A stretch of 64,000 nucleotides of DNA from Mycobacterium yunnanensis (GCF_025823185.1 NZ_JACKVK010000008.1:1042312-1106311); one strand, 5' to 3'. Positions 17,109 through 27,246 are shown, counted from the stretch's first letter. Notes: generated by a model from the letters alone, not told the origin. Program-made: numbers and translations.

Positions 17109-18839
17109 ATGACCCTCGCTCCCATGCGAGACGCGGAGGTAGCGAGTACCGACGAGCCCGTCGCACTCACCGACGGCATTCACTTGGTCGTCGACGCTCT
17201 CAAGCTCAACGACGTACACACCATCTACGGCGTCGTCGGCATCCCGATCACCGACCTGGCCCGGCTGGCCCAGTCATCGGGTCTGCGCTACATCGGCTTT
17301 CGGCACGAGAGCGACGCGGCGCATGCGGCGTCCGCGGCCGGCTTCCTCACCCAGAAGCCCGGCATCTGCCTGACCGTCTCGGCGCCCGGCTTCCTCAACG
17401 GCCTCGTCGGACTCGCCAACGCCACCACCAACTGCTTCCCGATGGTGCAGATCTCCGGATCCAGTGAGCGTCACCTGGTGGACCTGCAGCGCGGGGACTA
17501 CGAGGAGATGGACCAGCTCGCCGCGGCGCGGCTCTTCGCGAAGGCGGCCTTCCGGGTGTCGCGCGCCGAGGACATCGGCCGCGGCATCGCCCGTGCCTTG
17601 CGTACGGCCGCCTCCGGCCGGCCCGGCGGGGTCTACCTGGACATCCCCGCCGCCGTCCTCGGCGAGGTGCTCGACGCCCAAGAGGCGGCGAAGACCCTGT
17701 GGAAGGTCGTCGACCTCGCGCCCAAGCAACTGCCCGGCGCCGACGCCGTCGACGCGGCCATCTCCCTGCTCGCCGGCGCCGAGCGGCCGCTGATCGTGCT
17801 CGGAAAGGGCGCCGCATACGCCCAAGCCGACGCCAGGATTCGCGAGTTCGTCGAGAGCACCGGTATTCCGTACGTGCCGATGTCGATGGCCAAGGGCCTG
17901 CTGCCCGACGACCACCCGCAGTCCGCGGCGACCGCCCGGTCGGTGGCGTTGAAGCGGGCCGACGTGGTGCTGCTGCTCGGTGCTCGACTGAATTGGCTTC
18001 TGGGACACGGTGATGCGCCGCAGTGGAACCCCGATGCCAAGTTCATCCAGGTCGACATCTCGTCCGCGGAAATGGACAGCAACCAGCCCATCGCCGTACC
18101 ACTGGTCGGTGACATCGCCTCGGTGGTGGACATGCTGGTCGAGCGCACCACGTCCGGGCAGATCAGCGTGGCACCAGGCTGGCGCGAGGAGCTGTCCGCC
18201 AAGTCGGCGTCGAACGTCGCCAAGATGGCCGGCCGCCTCGAAGCCGCGCTCACCGCGCAGCCGATGAAGTTCCTCGGTGCTCTGCAGTCGATCCGCGACG
18301 TGCTGGCCGACAACCCGCACGTGTACGTCGTCAACGAAGGCGCGAACGCACTCGACCTGGCGCGCAACACCATCGGCATGCAGGTGCCGCGCCACCGGCT
18401 CGACAGCGGAACGTGGGGCGTCATGGGCATCGGCATGGGATACGCCATCGCCGCCGCGGTCGAGAGCGGTCAACCGGTCGTCGCCATCGAAGGGGACAGC
18501 GCCTTCGGCTTCAGCGGCATGGAACTCGAGGTGATCTGCCGCTACAACCTGCCGATCGTGACGGTCATCCTCAACAACGGCGGCGTCTACCGCGGCGACG
18601 ACCCGTCGTCCACGGCAGACCCCGCGCCGACGGCGCTGCGGGCTCAGCACGAATACATGATCAAGGCGTTCGGCGGCAAGGGATATCACGCCACGACACC
18701 CGACGAGGTCGCGACCGCGCTGCGCGAGGCCCTCGCCTCGGGCCGACCCGCCCTCATCGACTGTGTCATCGACCCCTCCGACGGCACCGAGAGCGGCAAC
18801 ATCGCGCACCTGAACCCCAAGGGCATCAGCGGCAAGTGA
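17109..18839 (+). CDS. oxc: oxalyl-CoA decarboxylase
   Basis: A 576-residue thiamin-diphosphate enzyme that decarboxylates oxalyl-CoA to formyl-CoA. The N-terminal pyrimidine-binding domain has the catalytic glutamate in [16 protein letters not shown]. The C-terminal cofactor motif is [21 protein letters not shown] ending in NN for magnesium binding. The [12 protein letters not shown] and NGGVYRGDD segments match Oxc rather than acetolactate synthase. Length fits the family (568 in Oxalobacter). ATG at 17109 with AGGAAGG. It is followed by frc after 58 bp, the classic oxalate degradation pair. Confidence 0.95.
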   Translation: MTLAPMRDAEVASTDEPVALTDGIHLVVDALKLNDVHTIYGVVGIPITDLARLAQSSGLRYIGFRHESDAAHAASAAGFLTQKPGICLTVSAPGFLNGLVGLANATTNCFPMVQISGSSERHLVDLQRGDYEEMDQLAAARLFAKAAFRVSRAEDIGRGIARALRTAASGRPGGVYLDIPAAVLGEVLDAQEAAKTLWKVVDLAPKQLPGADAVDAAISLLAGAERPLIVLGKGAAYAQADARIREFVESTGIPYVPMSMAKGLLPDDHPQSAATARSVALKRADVVLLLGARLNWLLGHGDAPQWNPDAKFIQVDISSAEMDSNQPIAVPLVGDIASVVDMLVERTTSGQISVAPGWREELSAKSASNVAKMAGRLEAALTAQPMKFLGALQSIRDVLADNPHVYVVNEGANALDLARNTIGMQVPRHRLDSGTWGVMGIGMGYAIAAAVESGQPVVAIEGDSAFGFSGMELEVICRYNLPIVTVILNNGGVYRGDDPSSTADPAPTALRAQHEYMIKAFGGKGYHATTPDEVATALREALASGRPALIDCVIDPSDGTESGNIAHLNPKGISGK

Positions 18840-18897
18840 TCGACGCGCACCACCACGAACGCACGACCGAGGACACCACGATGAAAGGAACCATCTC

Positions 18898-20154
18898 ATG
18901 ACTGAACTACCCCTGGCAGGGATCAAGGTAATCGACTTCACCGGCGTGCAGGCCGGCCCGGCCTGCACCCAGATGCTGGCCTGGTTCGGCGCCGACGTGC
19001 TGAAGGTGGAGCGACCCGGTGGAGGTGACGTCACGCGAAACCAGTTGCGCGACATTCCCGACGTCGACGCCCTCTACTTCACGATGCTCAACAGCAACAA
19101 GCGTTCGCTGGCCATCGACACCAAGTCGCCCGAGGGCCTTGGCGTGATGGAGAAGTTGATCCGCGAGGCCGACGTGCTGGTGGAGAACTTCGCGCCGGGC
19201 GCCATGGACCGGATGGGGCTGTCGTGGGACAAGATTCAGGAGTGGAACCCGCGGCTGATCTTCGGCTCGGTCAAGGGCTTCAACGACGACTCCTCCTACA
19301 CCGACCTCAAGGTCTACGAGAACGTCGCGCAGTGCGCAGGCGGCGCCGCGTCGACCACCGGCTTCTGGGACGGGCCGCCGACCGTCAGCGGCGCTGCGCT
19401 CGGTGACAGCAACACCGGCATGCACCTGCTGATCGGCATCCTGACCGCGATCATCCAGCGCAACAAGACCGGCAAGGGCCAGAAGGTGTCGGCCTCGATG
19501 CAGGACGCCGTGCTCAACCTCTGCCGCGTCAAGCTACGCGACCAGCAGCGCCTGGAAGCCGTTGGCTATTTGGAGGAGTACCCGCAGTACCCCAACGGCG
19601 AGTTCAGTGACGCCGTGCCCCGCGGTGGCAACGCCGGCGGTGGCGGTCAGCCCGGCTGGGTGGTCAAGTGCAAGGGCTGGGAGACCGATCCCAACGCCTA
19701 CATCTACTTCACCATTCAAGAGCAGAACTGGAAGCGCACCGCCGAGGCCATCGGACACCCGGAATGGGTCGAGGATCCCGGCTACAGCACCGCCCGCGCC
19801 CGCCAGGACAAGATCTTCGAGATCTTCGGCGAGATCGAGAAGTGGCTGGCCGACAAGACCAAGTGGGAGGCCGTCGACGTGCTTCGCAAGTGGGAGGTGC
19901 CGTGTGCCCCGGTCATGTCCATGAAGGACCTCGCCAACGACCAGACCCTGCGCACCGCGGGCAGCATCGTCGAGGTGGACCAGAAGGGCCGCGGCACCTT
20001 CCTCACCGTCGGCAGCCCGATCAAGTTCTCGTCGTTCAAGCCCGAGATCGTGGGTGCACCACTGCTCGGTGAGCACACCGACGAGGTCCTGACCCAGTTG
20101 GGCTACGACGCCGACACGATCGAGGAGTTCCACCGCAAGAAGATCGTCGTCTAG
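18898..20154 (+). CDS. frc: formyl-CoA:oxalate CoA-transferase (first copy)
   Basis: A 418-residue class III CoA-transferase that moves CoA from formyl-CoA to oxalate. The catalytic aspartate is in GDSNTGMH (about residue 170, matching Asp169 of the Oxalobacter enzyme), and the flexible glycine loop is GGGGQPGW. The N-terminal [22 protein letters not shown] and [20 protein letters not shown] segments are typical of Frc. It lies after oxc on the same strand, so the two form the oxalyl-CoA cycle. A strong hairpin follows it and separates it from the formate dehydrogenase genes. A second copy is at 31.0 kb. Confidence 0.95.
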   Translation: MTELPLAGIKVIDFTGVQAGPACTQMLAWFGADVLKVERPGGGDVTRNQLRDIPDVDALYFTMLNSNKRSLAIDTKSPEGLGVMEKLIREADVLVENFAPGAMDRMGLSWDKIQEWNPRLIFGSVKGFNDDSSYTDLKVYENVAQCAGGAASTTGFWDGPPTVSGAALGDSNTGMHLLIGILTAIIQRNKTGKGQKVSASMQDAVLNLCRVKLRDQQRLEAVGYLEEYPQYPNGEFSDAVPRGGNAGGGGQPGWVVKCKGWETDPNAYIYFTIQEQNWKRTAEAIGHPEWVEDPGYSTARARQDKIFEIFGEIEKWLADKTKWEAVDVLRKWEVPCAPVMSMKDLANDQTLRTAGSIVEVDQKGRGTFLTVGSPIKFSSFKPEIVGAPLLGEHTDEVLTQLGYDADTIEEFHRKKIVV

Positions 20155-20161
20155 GAACGCC

Positions 20162-20194
20162 GGATTGCCGCCCCCGACCTGGGGGCGGCAATCC
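20162..20194 (+). terminator. 14-bp hairpin between frc and the fds operon
   Basis: Perfect 14-bp arms (20162-20175 and 20181-20194) with a 5-base loop, starting 8 bases after the frc stop. There is no long T-tract. It probably terminates or attenuates oxc-frc transcription, or protects the 3' end, setting a lower level for the fds genes that begin 32 bp later. Confidence 0.75.
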
Positions 20195-20226
20195 CGTTTC
20201 CCCACCTCAGACGCTTGGGAGCCCGC

Positions 20227-20715
20227 ATGACCACGACCGAACCGCAGCCCGGCCGCACCGTCGCCGAGGTGGTCACCGACACCGTCGCAGCCCTCGAGGG
20301 CCAGCGCGGCGCCCTGCTGCCCATCCTGCACGCCATCCAGGAGGCGCTGGGATACGTTCCTCGCGAGGCGATTCCGGTGCTCGCGGAACGGCTGAATCTC
20401 TCCAGAGCCGACGTGCACGGCGTCGTCAGCTTCTACCACGACTTCCGCTCCGAACCCGCCGGGCGCACGACGGTCAAGATCTGCCGCGCAGAGGCCTGCC
20501 AGTCCGTCGGCAGCACCCAACTGGTCGACCACGTGCGTGACCGCTACGGCATGGAACTGGGCGACACGCTTGACGACGGAGCCATGACGGTGGAACAGGT
20601 GTTCTGCCTTGGCAACTGCGCGCTGGGCCCCACGGTGCAGGTCGGCGCCCGGCTGCATGGCCGCGTCGATCCCGCGAAGCTGACCCGGCTGATCGACTCG
20701 GCGGTGGCCTCGTGA
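20227..20715 (+). CDS. fdsG: NAD-dependent formate dehydrogenase, gamma subunit (NuoE-like)
   Basis: A 162-residue NuoE-type [2Fe-2S] protein. The cysteine ligands are in CRAEAC and FCLGNC, the typical two pairs of this thioredoxin-like domain. It works with FdsB to pass electrons from formate to NAD. ATG at 20227 is chosen for GGGAG upstream; TTG at 20215 is a weaker option. Its stop overlaps the fdsB GTG start (GTGA). Confidence 0.92.
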   Translation: MTTTEPQPGRTVAEVVTDTVAALEGQRGALLPILHAIQEALGYVPREAIPVLAERLNLSRADVHGVVSFYHDFRSEPAGRTTVKICRAEACQSVGSTQLVDHVRDRYGMELGDTLDDGAMTVEQVFCLGNCALGPTVQVGARLHGRVDPAKLTRLIDSAVAS

Positions 20716-22319
20716 GCCCGGTGACGCCGTCGGTGACGGTGTACGTGCCCGGCGACTCCGCGGCCCGATCGGTCGGCGCCGACGACGTCGCCGAGGCCGT
20801 GCTGAGGGCGGGCGCGCGGATCGGGCAGCCGGTTCATCTGGTGCGCAACGGAACCCGTGGCATGCTGTGGCTGGAGCCGCTGGTCGAGGTGGTCACCCCC
20901 GAGGGGCGGATCGGTTACGGTCCGGTCGAGGCCGACGACGTCGACGAGCTGGTCGACGCCGGGTTGTTCAGCGGTGCAGAGCATCCCCTGCGCGTCGGAG
21001 TCGTCGACGAACTGCCGTGGCTGACCAGTCAGGACAGACTCACCTTCGCCCGCGTCGGTGTCGTCGACCCGCTCTCCGCCGAGGACTACCTGGCCCACGG
21101 CGGCCTTCGCGGTCTGCGTCGGGCGCTGGAGATGACCCCCGACGACGTCGTCGAGGAGGTGACCGCCTCGGGCCTGCGCGGTCGCGGCGGCGCCGGCTTC
21201 CCGGCGGGCATCAAGTGGAAGACCGTCCTCGGCTGTGACGACGCGCTAAAATTCGCGTGCTGCAACGCCGACGAGGGCGACAGCGGCACATTCGCCGACC
21301 GCATGGTGATGGAGGGCGATCCGTTCCTGCTCATCGAGGGCATGGCCATCGCGGCCCACGCGGTCGGCGCGACGGAGGGCTTCGTCTACATCCGGTCGGA
21401 GTATCCGGCCGCGGTGGCCACGATGCGCACGGCGATCGAGATCGCCAGCTGGCACGGCTGGCTCGGTGACGGCATTCTCGGCTCCTCCCTGAACTTCTCG
21501 CTGCAGGTGCGCGTGGGCGGCGGCGCCTACATCTGTGGTGAGGAGACCTCGATGCTGGAGAGCCTGGAGGGCAAGCGCGGCGAGGTCCGCGCGAAGCCGC
21601 CGATCCCCGCCGTCGAGGGGTTGTTCGGCAAGCCGACACTGGTCAACAACGTGCTCACGTTGACCAGCGTGCCCGCCATCATGGCCGACGGGGCCGCGGC
21701 CTTCCAAAGTTTGGGTGTGGAGCGGTCCCGGGGCACGCAGGTCTTCCAGCTGGGCGGCAACATCCGTCGGGGCGGTGTGGTCGAGCGCGCCTTCGGCGTC
21801 ACTCTCGGTGAACTGGTCGAGCAGTACGGCGGTGGCACGCGCTCGGGGCGGCCCGTACGCGCCGTCCAGGTCGGCGGCCCGCTGGGCGCCTACGTTCCGC
21901 CTTCCGACTTCGGTCTTCGCATGGACTACGAAGAGTTCCAGGCCGCCGGCGCCATGGTGGGTCACGGCGGAGTGGTCGTCTTCGACGACACCGTCGACAT
22001 GGCGGCCCAGGCACGGTTCGCGATGGAGTTCTGCGCCGCCGAGTCGTGCGGTAAGTGCACTCCGTGCCGGATCGGCTCGACGCGCGGGGTCGAGGTGATC
22101 GACCGCATCGTCGCCGGCGAGAACCCCGACGAGAACATGGCGCTGCTCGAAGACCTCTGCGAGGTGATGACCGACGGATCCCTGTGCGCCATGGGCGGTC
22201 TCACCCCACTGCCGGTGCGAAGTGCGCTTGCGCACTTCGGCGGCGACTTCCTCGAGCCGAGGATTCGTCCTCGGCGACCACTTCCGCTGACCACGGCCCC
22301 ACGGCAGGAGACGGCATGA
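20712..22319 (+). CDS. fdsB: NAD-dependent formate dehydrogenase, beta subunit (NuoF-like)
   Basis: A 535-residue diaphorase subunit. An N-terminal thioredoxin-like region (about 1-110) precedes the NuoF core: GLRGRGGAGFPAGIKWKT for NADH/FMN binding, CNADEGDSGTFADR, the ICGEETSMLESLEGKRGE segment and the [4Fe-4S] cysteines in ESCGKCTPCRIG. It reduces NAD with electrons from FdsA. GTG start overlaps fdsG and the stop overlaps the fdsA ATG, so the operon is tightly coupled. Confidence 0.94.
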   Translation: MSPVTPSVTVYVPGDSAARSVGADDVAEAVLRAGARIGQPVHLVRNGTRGMLWLEPLVEVVTPEGRIGYGPVEADDVDELVDAGLFSGAEHPLRVGVVDELPWLTSQDRLTFARVGVVDPLSAEDYLAHGGLRGLRRALEMTPDDVVEEVTASGLRGRGGAGFPAGIKWKTVLGCDDALKFACCNADEGDSGTFADRMVMEGDPFLLIEGMAIAAHAVGATEGFVYIRSEYPAAVATMRTAIEIASWHGWLGDGILGSSLNFSLQVRVGGGAYICGEETSMLESLEGKRGEVRAKPPIPAVEGLFGKPTLVNNVLTLTSVPAIMADGAAAFQSLGVERSRGTQVFQLGGNIRRGGVVERAFGVTLGELVEQYGGGTRSGRPVRAVQVGGPLGAYVPPSDFGLRMDYEEFQAAGAMVGHGGVVVFDDTVDMAAQARFAMEFCAAESCGKCTPCRIGSTRGVEVIDRIVAGENPDENMALLEDLCEVMTDGSLCAMGGLTPLPVRSALAHFGGDFLEPRIRPRRPLPLTTAPRQETA

Positions 22320-25141
22320 GCTCGACCACCGAACGAGACCTTGGCACACCGGCAGTCGACGGTCCCGCGACCGTCGACGTGGAGGTCGACGGTCTTCGGG
22401 TGCAGGTACCCGAGGGAACCTCGGTGATGCGGGCGGCCGCGCTCGCAGGCGTGGACGTCCCCAAGCTGTGCGCGACCGATTCCCTCGACGCGTTCGGCTC
22501 CTGCCGGCTCTGCCTGGTCGAGATCGACGGCCGACGGGGCACACCGGCTTCGTGCACCACCCCGGTGGCCGACGGCATGGTCGTGCACACGCAGACCCCG
22601 AAGGTGGCGAAGCTGCGCGAAAGCGTCATGGAGCTCTACATCTCCGATCACCCGCTGGACTGCCTCACCTGCCCGGCCAACGGGGACTGCGAGCTGCAGG
22701 ACATGGCAGGCGTCGTGGGCCTGCGTCAGGTGCGTTACGGACAGGACGGCGCGAATCACGGCGCCGCCGAAAAGGACCACAGCAACCCGTACTTCGACTT
22801 CGATCCGTCCAAGTGCATCGCCTGCTCCCGATGCGTTCGCGCCTGCGGGGAGATCCAGGGCACGTTCGCGCTGACCATCGAGGGCCGCGGGTTCGAGTCC
22901 AAGGTCTCACCCGGCGCGGGCGAGTCGTTCATGGACTCCGAATGCGTGTCGTGCGGCGCCTGCGTGCAAGCGTGTCCGACGTCGACACTGCAGGAGAAGT
23001 CGGTGGTCGAACTGGGCGTCCCGACTCGCTCGGTGACGACCACGTGCGCCTACTGCGGTGTCGGCTGTTCCTTCAAGGCCGAACTGCGCGGTGACGAGGT
23101 CGTCAGGATGGTCCCGCTGAAGGACGGCGGCGCCAACGACGGGCACTCGTGCGTCAAGGGGCGGTTCGCCTTCGGATACGCCAGCCACCCCGACCGTGCC
23201 CTCAAGCCCATGCTGCGGGAGAAGATCACCGATCCCTGGCGGGAAGTGGAGTGGGACGAGGCCGTCGACGCCGTCGCGCGCGGGTTGCTCGAGGTGCGCC
23301 AGAAGCACGGGGCCGGGTCGATCGGCGCGATCACGTCGTCGCGCTGCACGAACGAAGAGGTCTACGTCGTGCAGAAGATGGTGCGCGCGGCGTTCGGCAA
23401 CAACAACGTCGACACGTGCGCGCGGGTCTGTCACTCGCCGACCGGATACGGCCTCAAGCAGACCTTCGGGGAATCGGCTGGCACGCAGGACTTCAAGTCG
23501 GTCGCCAGCGCCGACGTCATCATGGTCATCGGTGCCAACCCCACCGACGGGCACCCGGTGTTCGCCTCCCGCATGAAGCAGCGGCTGCGCCAAGGCGCCC
23601 GCCTGATCGTCGCCGACCCGCGGCGCATCGACCTGGTGCGCTCACCGCACATCGCCGCCGAGCATCACTTGCAGTTGCAGCCGGGCACCAACGTGGCGCT
23701 GGTGAACGCGATGTCGCACGTGGTGGTCACCGAGGGTCTGGTCGACGAGGAGTTCGTCGCGGCGCGGTGCGAGGGCTTCGACGAGTGGGCGCGATTCATC
23801 GCGGGCGAGGAGCACAGCCCGGAGGCCGTCGAGGCTCTGACCGGCGTGCCCGCCGCCGACGTGCGCGCCGCCGCGAGGCTGTACGCGACCGGCGGCAACG
23901 GCGCGATCTACTACGGTCTCGGCGTCACCGAGCACAGCCAGGGCTCCACGATGGTGATGGGAATGGCGAACCTCGCCATGGCGTGCGGCAACATCGGCCG
24001 CGACGGCGTCGGCGTGAACCCCCTGCGCGGCCAGAACAACGTTCAGGGTTCCTGCGACATGGGTTCGTTCCCACACGAACTCACCGGGTACCGGCACGTG
24101 TCCGACGATTCCGCTCGCAAGATCTTCGAGGACCTGTGGGGGACGACGCTGCAGTCCGAACCCGGTCTGCGGATTCCCAACATGTTCGACTCGGCGCTGG
24201 AGGGAACGTTCCGCGCACTGTTCGTCCACGGTGAGGACATCGCCCAGTCCGACCCGAACTTCCATCACGTGTCCGCAGCCCTGGAGGCCATGGACCTCGT
24301 CGTCGTCCAGGACCTGTTCCTCAACGAGACCTCCAAGTTCGCCCACGTGTTCCTGCCGGGAGCGTCGTTCCTGGAGAAGGACGGCACGTTCACCAACGCC
24401 GAGCGGCGCATCAATCGCGTCCGGTCGGTGATGAAGCCCAAGAGCGGCAAGCACGAGTGGGCCATCGTGTGTGAAATCGCCACGGCGATGGGCTATCCCA
24501 TGCACTATGACCATCCCTCGCAGATCATGGACGAGATCGCGGCGGTGACACCGACGTTCGCCGGCGTCTCGTTCGACAAACTGGACCGGGTCGGCAGCAT
24601 CCAGTGGCCGTGCGACGACGAGGCGCCCTGGGGCACGCCGATCATGCACGCCGACTCCTTCACGAGGGGCCTGGGGCGGTTCGTGCCCACGCCGTTCGTG
24701 CCGACCAGCGAGCGCAGCACCCGGAAGTACCCGCTGGTGCTCACCACGGGCCGAATCCTGAGTCAGTACAACGTCGGAGCCCAGACCCGCCGCACGGCCA
24801 ACGTGGCCTGGCACGGCGAGGACGTCTTGGAGATCCATCCCCACGACGCCGAGGTGCGGGGGATTCTCGACGGCGCCCGCGTGACCCTGACCAGTCGCGT
24901 GGGGGAGACGGCCCTGCACGCCAAGCTCTCCGAGCGGATGCCGACCGGGGTGGTCTACACCACCTTCCATCACCCGATCTCGGGAACGAACGTGCTCACC
25001 ACCGAGAACTCCGACTGGGCGACCAACTGCCCGGAGTACAAGGTGACGGCCGTCCAAGTCGCCCTCGCGCGCTCGGGAATGGGCGCCGACTCGGTCGCTG
25101 CTGCCGACTGGAGCACTGCCGCAGCAGAACTCGCGGATTGA
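22316..25141 (+). CDS. fdsA: NAD-dependent formate dehydrogenase, catalytic molybdenum subunit
   Basis: A 941-residue molybdopterin formate dehydrogenase. From the N-terminus: a [2Fe-2S] ferredoxin domain (first ligand near C52), the His/Cys cluster HPLDCLTCPANGDC, two [4Fe-4S] ferredoxin motifs (CIACSRCVRAC and CVSCGACVQAC), the [4Fe-4S] motif CAYCGVGC and the bis-MGD catalytic domain. The metal ligand is cysteine in ARVCHSPTG (about C372), so this is not a selenoprotein. It oxidises formate to CO2. ATG start overlaps the fdsB stop as ATGA. Together with fdsG, fdsB and fdsD this is a soluble oxygen-tolerant Fds-type enzyme. Confidence 0.95.
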   Translation: MSSTTERDLGTPAVDGPATVDVEVDGLRVQVPEGTSVMRAAALAGVDVPKLCATDSLDAFGSCRLCLVEIDGRRGTPASCTTPVADGMVVHTQTPKVAKLRESVMELYISDHPLDCLTCPANGDCELQDMAGVVGLRQVRYGQDGANHGAAEKDHSNPYFDFDPSKCIACSRCVRACGEIQGTFALTIEGRGFESKVSPGAGESFMDSECVSCGACVQACPTSTLQEKSVVELGVPTRSVTTTCAYCGVGCSFKAELRGDEVVRMVPLKDGGANDGHSCVKGRFAFGYASHPDRALKPMLREKITDPWREVEWDEAVDAVARGLLEVRQKHGAGSIGAITSSRCTNEEVYVVQKMVRAAFGNNNVDTCARVCHSPTGYGLKQTFGESAGTQDFKSVASADVIMVIGANPTDGHPVFASRMKQRLRQGARLIVADPRRIDLVRSPHIAAEHHLQLQPGTNVALVNAMSHVVVTEGLVDEEFVAARCEGFDEWARFIAGEEHSPEAVEALTGVPAADVRAAARLYATGGNGAIYYGLGVTEHSQGSTMVMGMANLAMACGNIGRDGVGVNPLRGQNNVQGSCDMGSFPHELTGYRHVSDDSARKIFEDLWGTTLQSEPGLRIPNMFDSALEGTFRALFVHGEDIAQSDPNFHHVSAALEAMDLVVVQDLFLNETSKFAHVFLPGASFLEKDGTFTNAERRINRVRSVMKPKSGKHEWAIVCEIATAMGYPMHYDHPSQIMDEIAAVTPTFAGVSFDKLDRVGSIQWPCDDEAPWGTPIMHADSFTRGLGRFVPTPFVPTSERSTRKYPLVLTTGRILSQYNVGAQTRRTANVAWHGEDVLEIHPHDAEVRGILDGARVTLTSRVGETALHAKLSERMPTGVVYTTFHHPISGTNVLTTENSDWATNCPEYKVTAVQVALARSGMGADSVAAADWSTAAAELAD

Positions 25142-25151
25142 GGGTGACGTG

Positions 25152-25364
25152 ATGTCAGGTTCGGAGTTCACCGAGATTCGGTTGGTCAACGACATCCTCG
25201 CCAACCTGTCGTACCTGTCCGACGACGAGGCGGCCACTGCGCTCGCCGGTCACATCGAACGGTTCTGGGACCCTCGGATGACGGTCCGTCTGCGGGAGCG
25301 AGTCGAGGCCGACGCGGCCTCGGTCAGCACGGTCGTCGTGGATGCGGTGGCACGGCTGGGTTGA
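25152..25364 (+). CDS. fdsD: formate dehydrogenase delta subunit
   Basis: A 70-residue protein starting at ATG 25152, matching the small FdsD subunit: NDILANLSYLSDDEAATALAGHIERFWDPRM is the family signature, with the conserved F-W-D-P-R-M-x-x-x-L. FdsD helps assembly or cofactor insertion of Fds enzymes. It lies 10 bp after fdsA and is followed by a strong hairpin. Confidence 0.92.
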   Translation: MSGSEFTEIRLVNDILANLSYLSDDEAATALAGHIERFWDPRMTVRLRERVEADAASVSTVVVDAVARLG

Positions 25365-25382
25365 GCGACCCCTCGACACGGA

Positions 25383-25416
25383 CGAGGCCCCCGGCGCATG
25401 TGCGCCGGGGGCCTCG
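25383..25416. terminator. bidirectional terminator hairpin after fdsD
   Basis: Perfect 16-bp GC-rich arms (25383-25398, 25401-25416) with a tiny loop. It lies between the fdsD stop and the stop of the convergent small gene at 25434, serving both directions. Confidence 0.85.
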
Positions 25417-25433
25417 ATGGGTGCCGACGACGG

Positions 25434-25760
25434 TCAGCGCCGCCGGGACACCACGGGTACGCAGGCCAGGCTCTGGGCGCCGACGCCTTCGTGGTCGACG
25501 CCGCGCCAGAAGTCGGCGTCGTACACGTCGTCGGCGATCTGCACCATCGGCGGCGCGGGGACCGTACGCGACGCGGTGTGCTCGTGCAGGTCGTCGAGGT
25601 CGATCTCGAGCCGCTCGATGCCGTTGCGAATCTGCTGGGCGTCGACGGCCACGCGACGCAAGGCCGTCGTGTGCCCGTGCGTCGACTGCAATGCGGATAC
25701 GCAGCGAAGGGTCTCGTCGATCAGTCGGTGCAGTTCTTCGACGGTGGTCGTGGCGTTCAC
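25434..25760 (-). CDS. conserved-looking small protein of unknown function, downstream of transporter
   Basis: A 108-residue soluble protein that I do not recognise. The first 60 residues look alpha-helical with a heptad-like pattern (VEELHRLIDETLRCVSALQ, then IRNGIERLEIDLDDLHEH). The rest is less regular, with a YDADFWRGVDHEGVG segment and an arginine-rich end. GTG start at 25760 has AAGGAG five bases upstream. It begins 28 bp after the first OFA transporter on the same strand, so the two are co-transcribed and it may be an accessory of transport or formate metabolism. Confidence 0.65.
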   Translation of the reverse strand: MNATTTVEELHRLIDETLRCVSALQSTHGHTTALRRVAVDAQQIRNGIERLEIDLDDLHEHTASRTVPAPPMVQIADDVYDADFWRGVDHEGVGAQSLACVPVVSRRR

Positions 25761-25788
25761 GTGTTCTCCTTCAAGGGGTTTGGACAGA

Positions 25789-27138
25789 TCAGCGGGGCAG
25801 GCCGACGACCGGCAGGCCGGGTCGGTGCAGGAGGCGCGTCAACACGGCGGCCATCACGCTGACCGCGCTCGCGACGAGGAACGCCAGCGGCAGGTGCTGC
25901 GATGCGACCACTAGGGCGGGCAGTCCGATGCCGACGAGACCGCCGAAGAGCTTCGCGCTGTAGACGGCGCCGAAGTTGCGGGCCGCACTCGGCTCACCGA
26001 AGTAGTCGGCGACGAGGCTGGCGATCAGTGGATAGAAGGCGCCGCCGGCAAGGCCGCTCAGTGCCGCGAACCCGGCGAAGGCCACGGGTAGGGCGCCCGA
26101 CGCGGAGTAGACGAGGCCCAATTGCGCGCACCCCTGGACGAGGAGTGCCGCGGTGAGGGTCTGACGCCGGCCCAGCCGGTCCGACAACCGGCCGGCAATG
26201 CTGCGGCCGGTGCCGTTGACGACGGCGAGCAGTCCGACGGCGACGGCGGCGAGCGCCAGCGAAAACCCTTGGTGGATGGCGAGAATGGGGACGTAGACCA
26301 CGGTCAGCAGGGACGCGGCCGCGGCGACGACCATGATCAGGTACATCACCAGGAAGGCGGGCGTGCGGACGGCTTCGGAGGGGGAGTACTGGCGGATCGG
26401 CGTGACGTTGTTGCTCAGGCTGCGGTTGAGGGTCTTGTCGATCGCCCACTGTCTCGGGTCGATGTGTTGCGGCCACCAACCTTCTGGCGGGTTCTGCAGC
26501 AGGGCGCCAGCCTGGGCGACCACCACGAGCATCACGACGCCTACCGCGAGGAACACCGCCGTGCGGTTGTCGGGAGTCAGGATGGTGGCGAACAGTGCGA
26601 TGAACGGTACTGCGCCACAACCGATCGCACCGGTCACCAGGCCTACCCTGGCGGCCCGCTTCTCCGGGTACCACTTGGCGACGGTGGCGGTGCAGGTGGC
26701 GTACACGACGCCCGCGCCGATGCCCGACAGCACCGAGTAGCCGAGTACGGCGAGCATGAAGTCGTCGGTCAGGGCAACGGTGAGCGGGCCGGCTGCGCAC
26801 AGCGCCGCGCCGGCCGGAACGGCGCGCGACGGCGAGAGGGCGAAGCGGTGGCTCAAGACGGCGGTGGGAGCGGCCGCGCCGGCCTGGAAGACGACCCAGA
26901 GCGCGAGCACCCAGAGGGCGCCGGTGAGATTTCCTCCTCCCGTGACGTGCAGCGCGGTCAACGCGACGCCGAAGCCGTATTGCAGAACGCCTATGCACGC
27001 CATGGCAATCCACGCGAAAGCCAGCATCCACGTGCGAGAGCAACCGATCAGGTCTTCGGGGCATTCACCGACGCGGTACGAGCGGCCGCGGTGGTCGCGG
27101 ACTTCGACGACGGGGGATGGGCTTTCGGTTGCCAGCAT
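25789..27138 (-). CDS. MFS transporter, oxalate/formate antiporter (OFA) family, copy 1
   Basis: A 449-residue major facilitator with about 12 membrane helices. A cytosolic N-terminus of about 35 residues carries DHRGRSYRVGECPEDLIGCSRTWM, a signature shared with the two other OFA proteins here. The central loop has NPPEGWWPQHIDP, and the LSDRLGRRQ loop after helix 8 is typical MFS. ATG at 27138 with AGGAG. The operator copy lies immediately upstream of the ribosome binding site. It is divergent from fdhD. The likely substrates are oxalate and/or formate from context. Confidence 0.87.
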   Translation of the reverse strand: MLATESPSPVVEVRDHRGRSYRVGECPEDLIGCSRTWMLAFAWIAMACIGVLQYGFGVALTALHVTGGGNLTGALWVLALWVVFQAGAAAPTAVLSHRFALSPSRAVPAGAALCAAGPLTVALTDDFMLAVLGYSVLSGIGAGVVYATCTATVAKWYPEKRAARVGLVTGAIGCGAVPFIALFATILTPDNRTAVFLAVGVVMLVVVAQAGALLQNPPEGWWPQHIDPRQWAIDKTLNRSLSNNVTPIRQYSPSEAVRTPAFLVMYLIMVVAAAASLLTVVYVPILAIHQGFSLALAAVAVGLLAVVNGTGRSIAGRLSDRLGRRQTLTAALLVQGCAQLGLVYSASGALPVAFAGFAALSGLAGGAFYPLIASLVADYFGEPSAARNFGAVYSAKLFGGLVGIGLPALVVASQHLPLAFLVASAVSVMAAVLTRLLHRPGLPVVGLPR

Positions 27139-27153
27139 GGCTAGACTCCTAAT

Positions 27154-27168
27154 TGCATACAGTATGCC
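27154..27168. promoter_or_regulatory. island operator copy between OFA transporter 1 and fdhD
   Basis: TGCATACAGTATGCC, containing the perfect 13-bp palindrome GCATAC-A-GTATGC. It lies 16 bp upstream of the transporter ATG and 79 bp upstream of fdhD. Binding here would overlap the transporter transcription start or leader, consistent with repression. Confidence 0.8.
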
Positions 27169-27246
27169 GTCAGAGTAACGTGACGTGCGTCACGTGTCCA
27201 GGGATGTGCGGACACGATCTGACGACACGTCGAGAGAGGACCTTCC

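Noticed and set aside
22316..25141. Possible selenocysteine in the formate dehydrogenase catalytic subunit
   Set aside because: The metal-ligand codon in ARVCHSPTG is TGT (cysteine), and there is no in-frame TGA.
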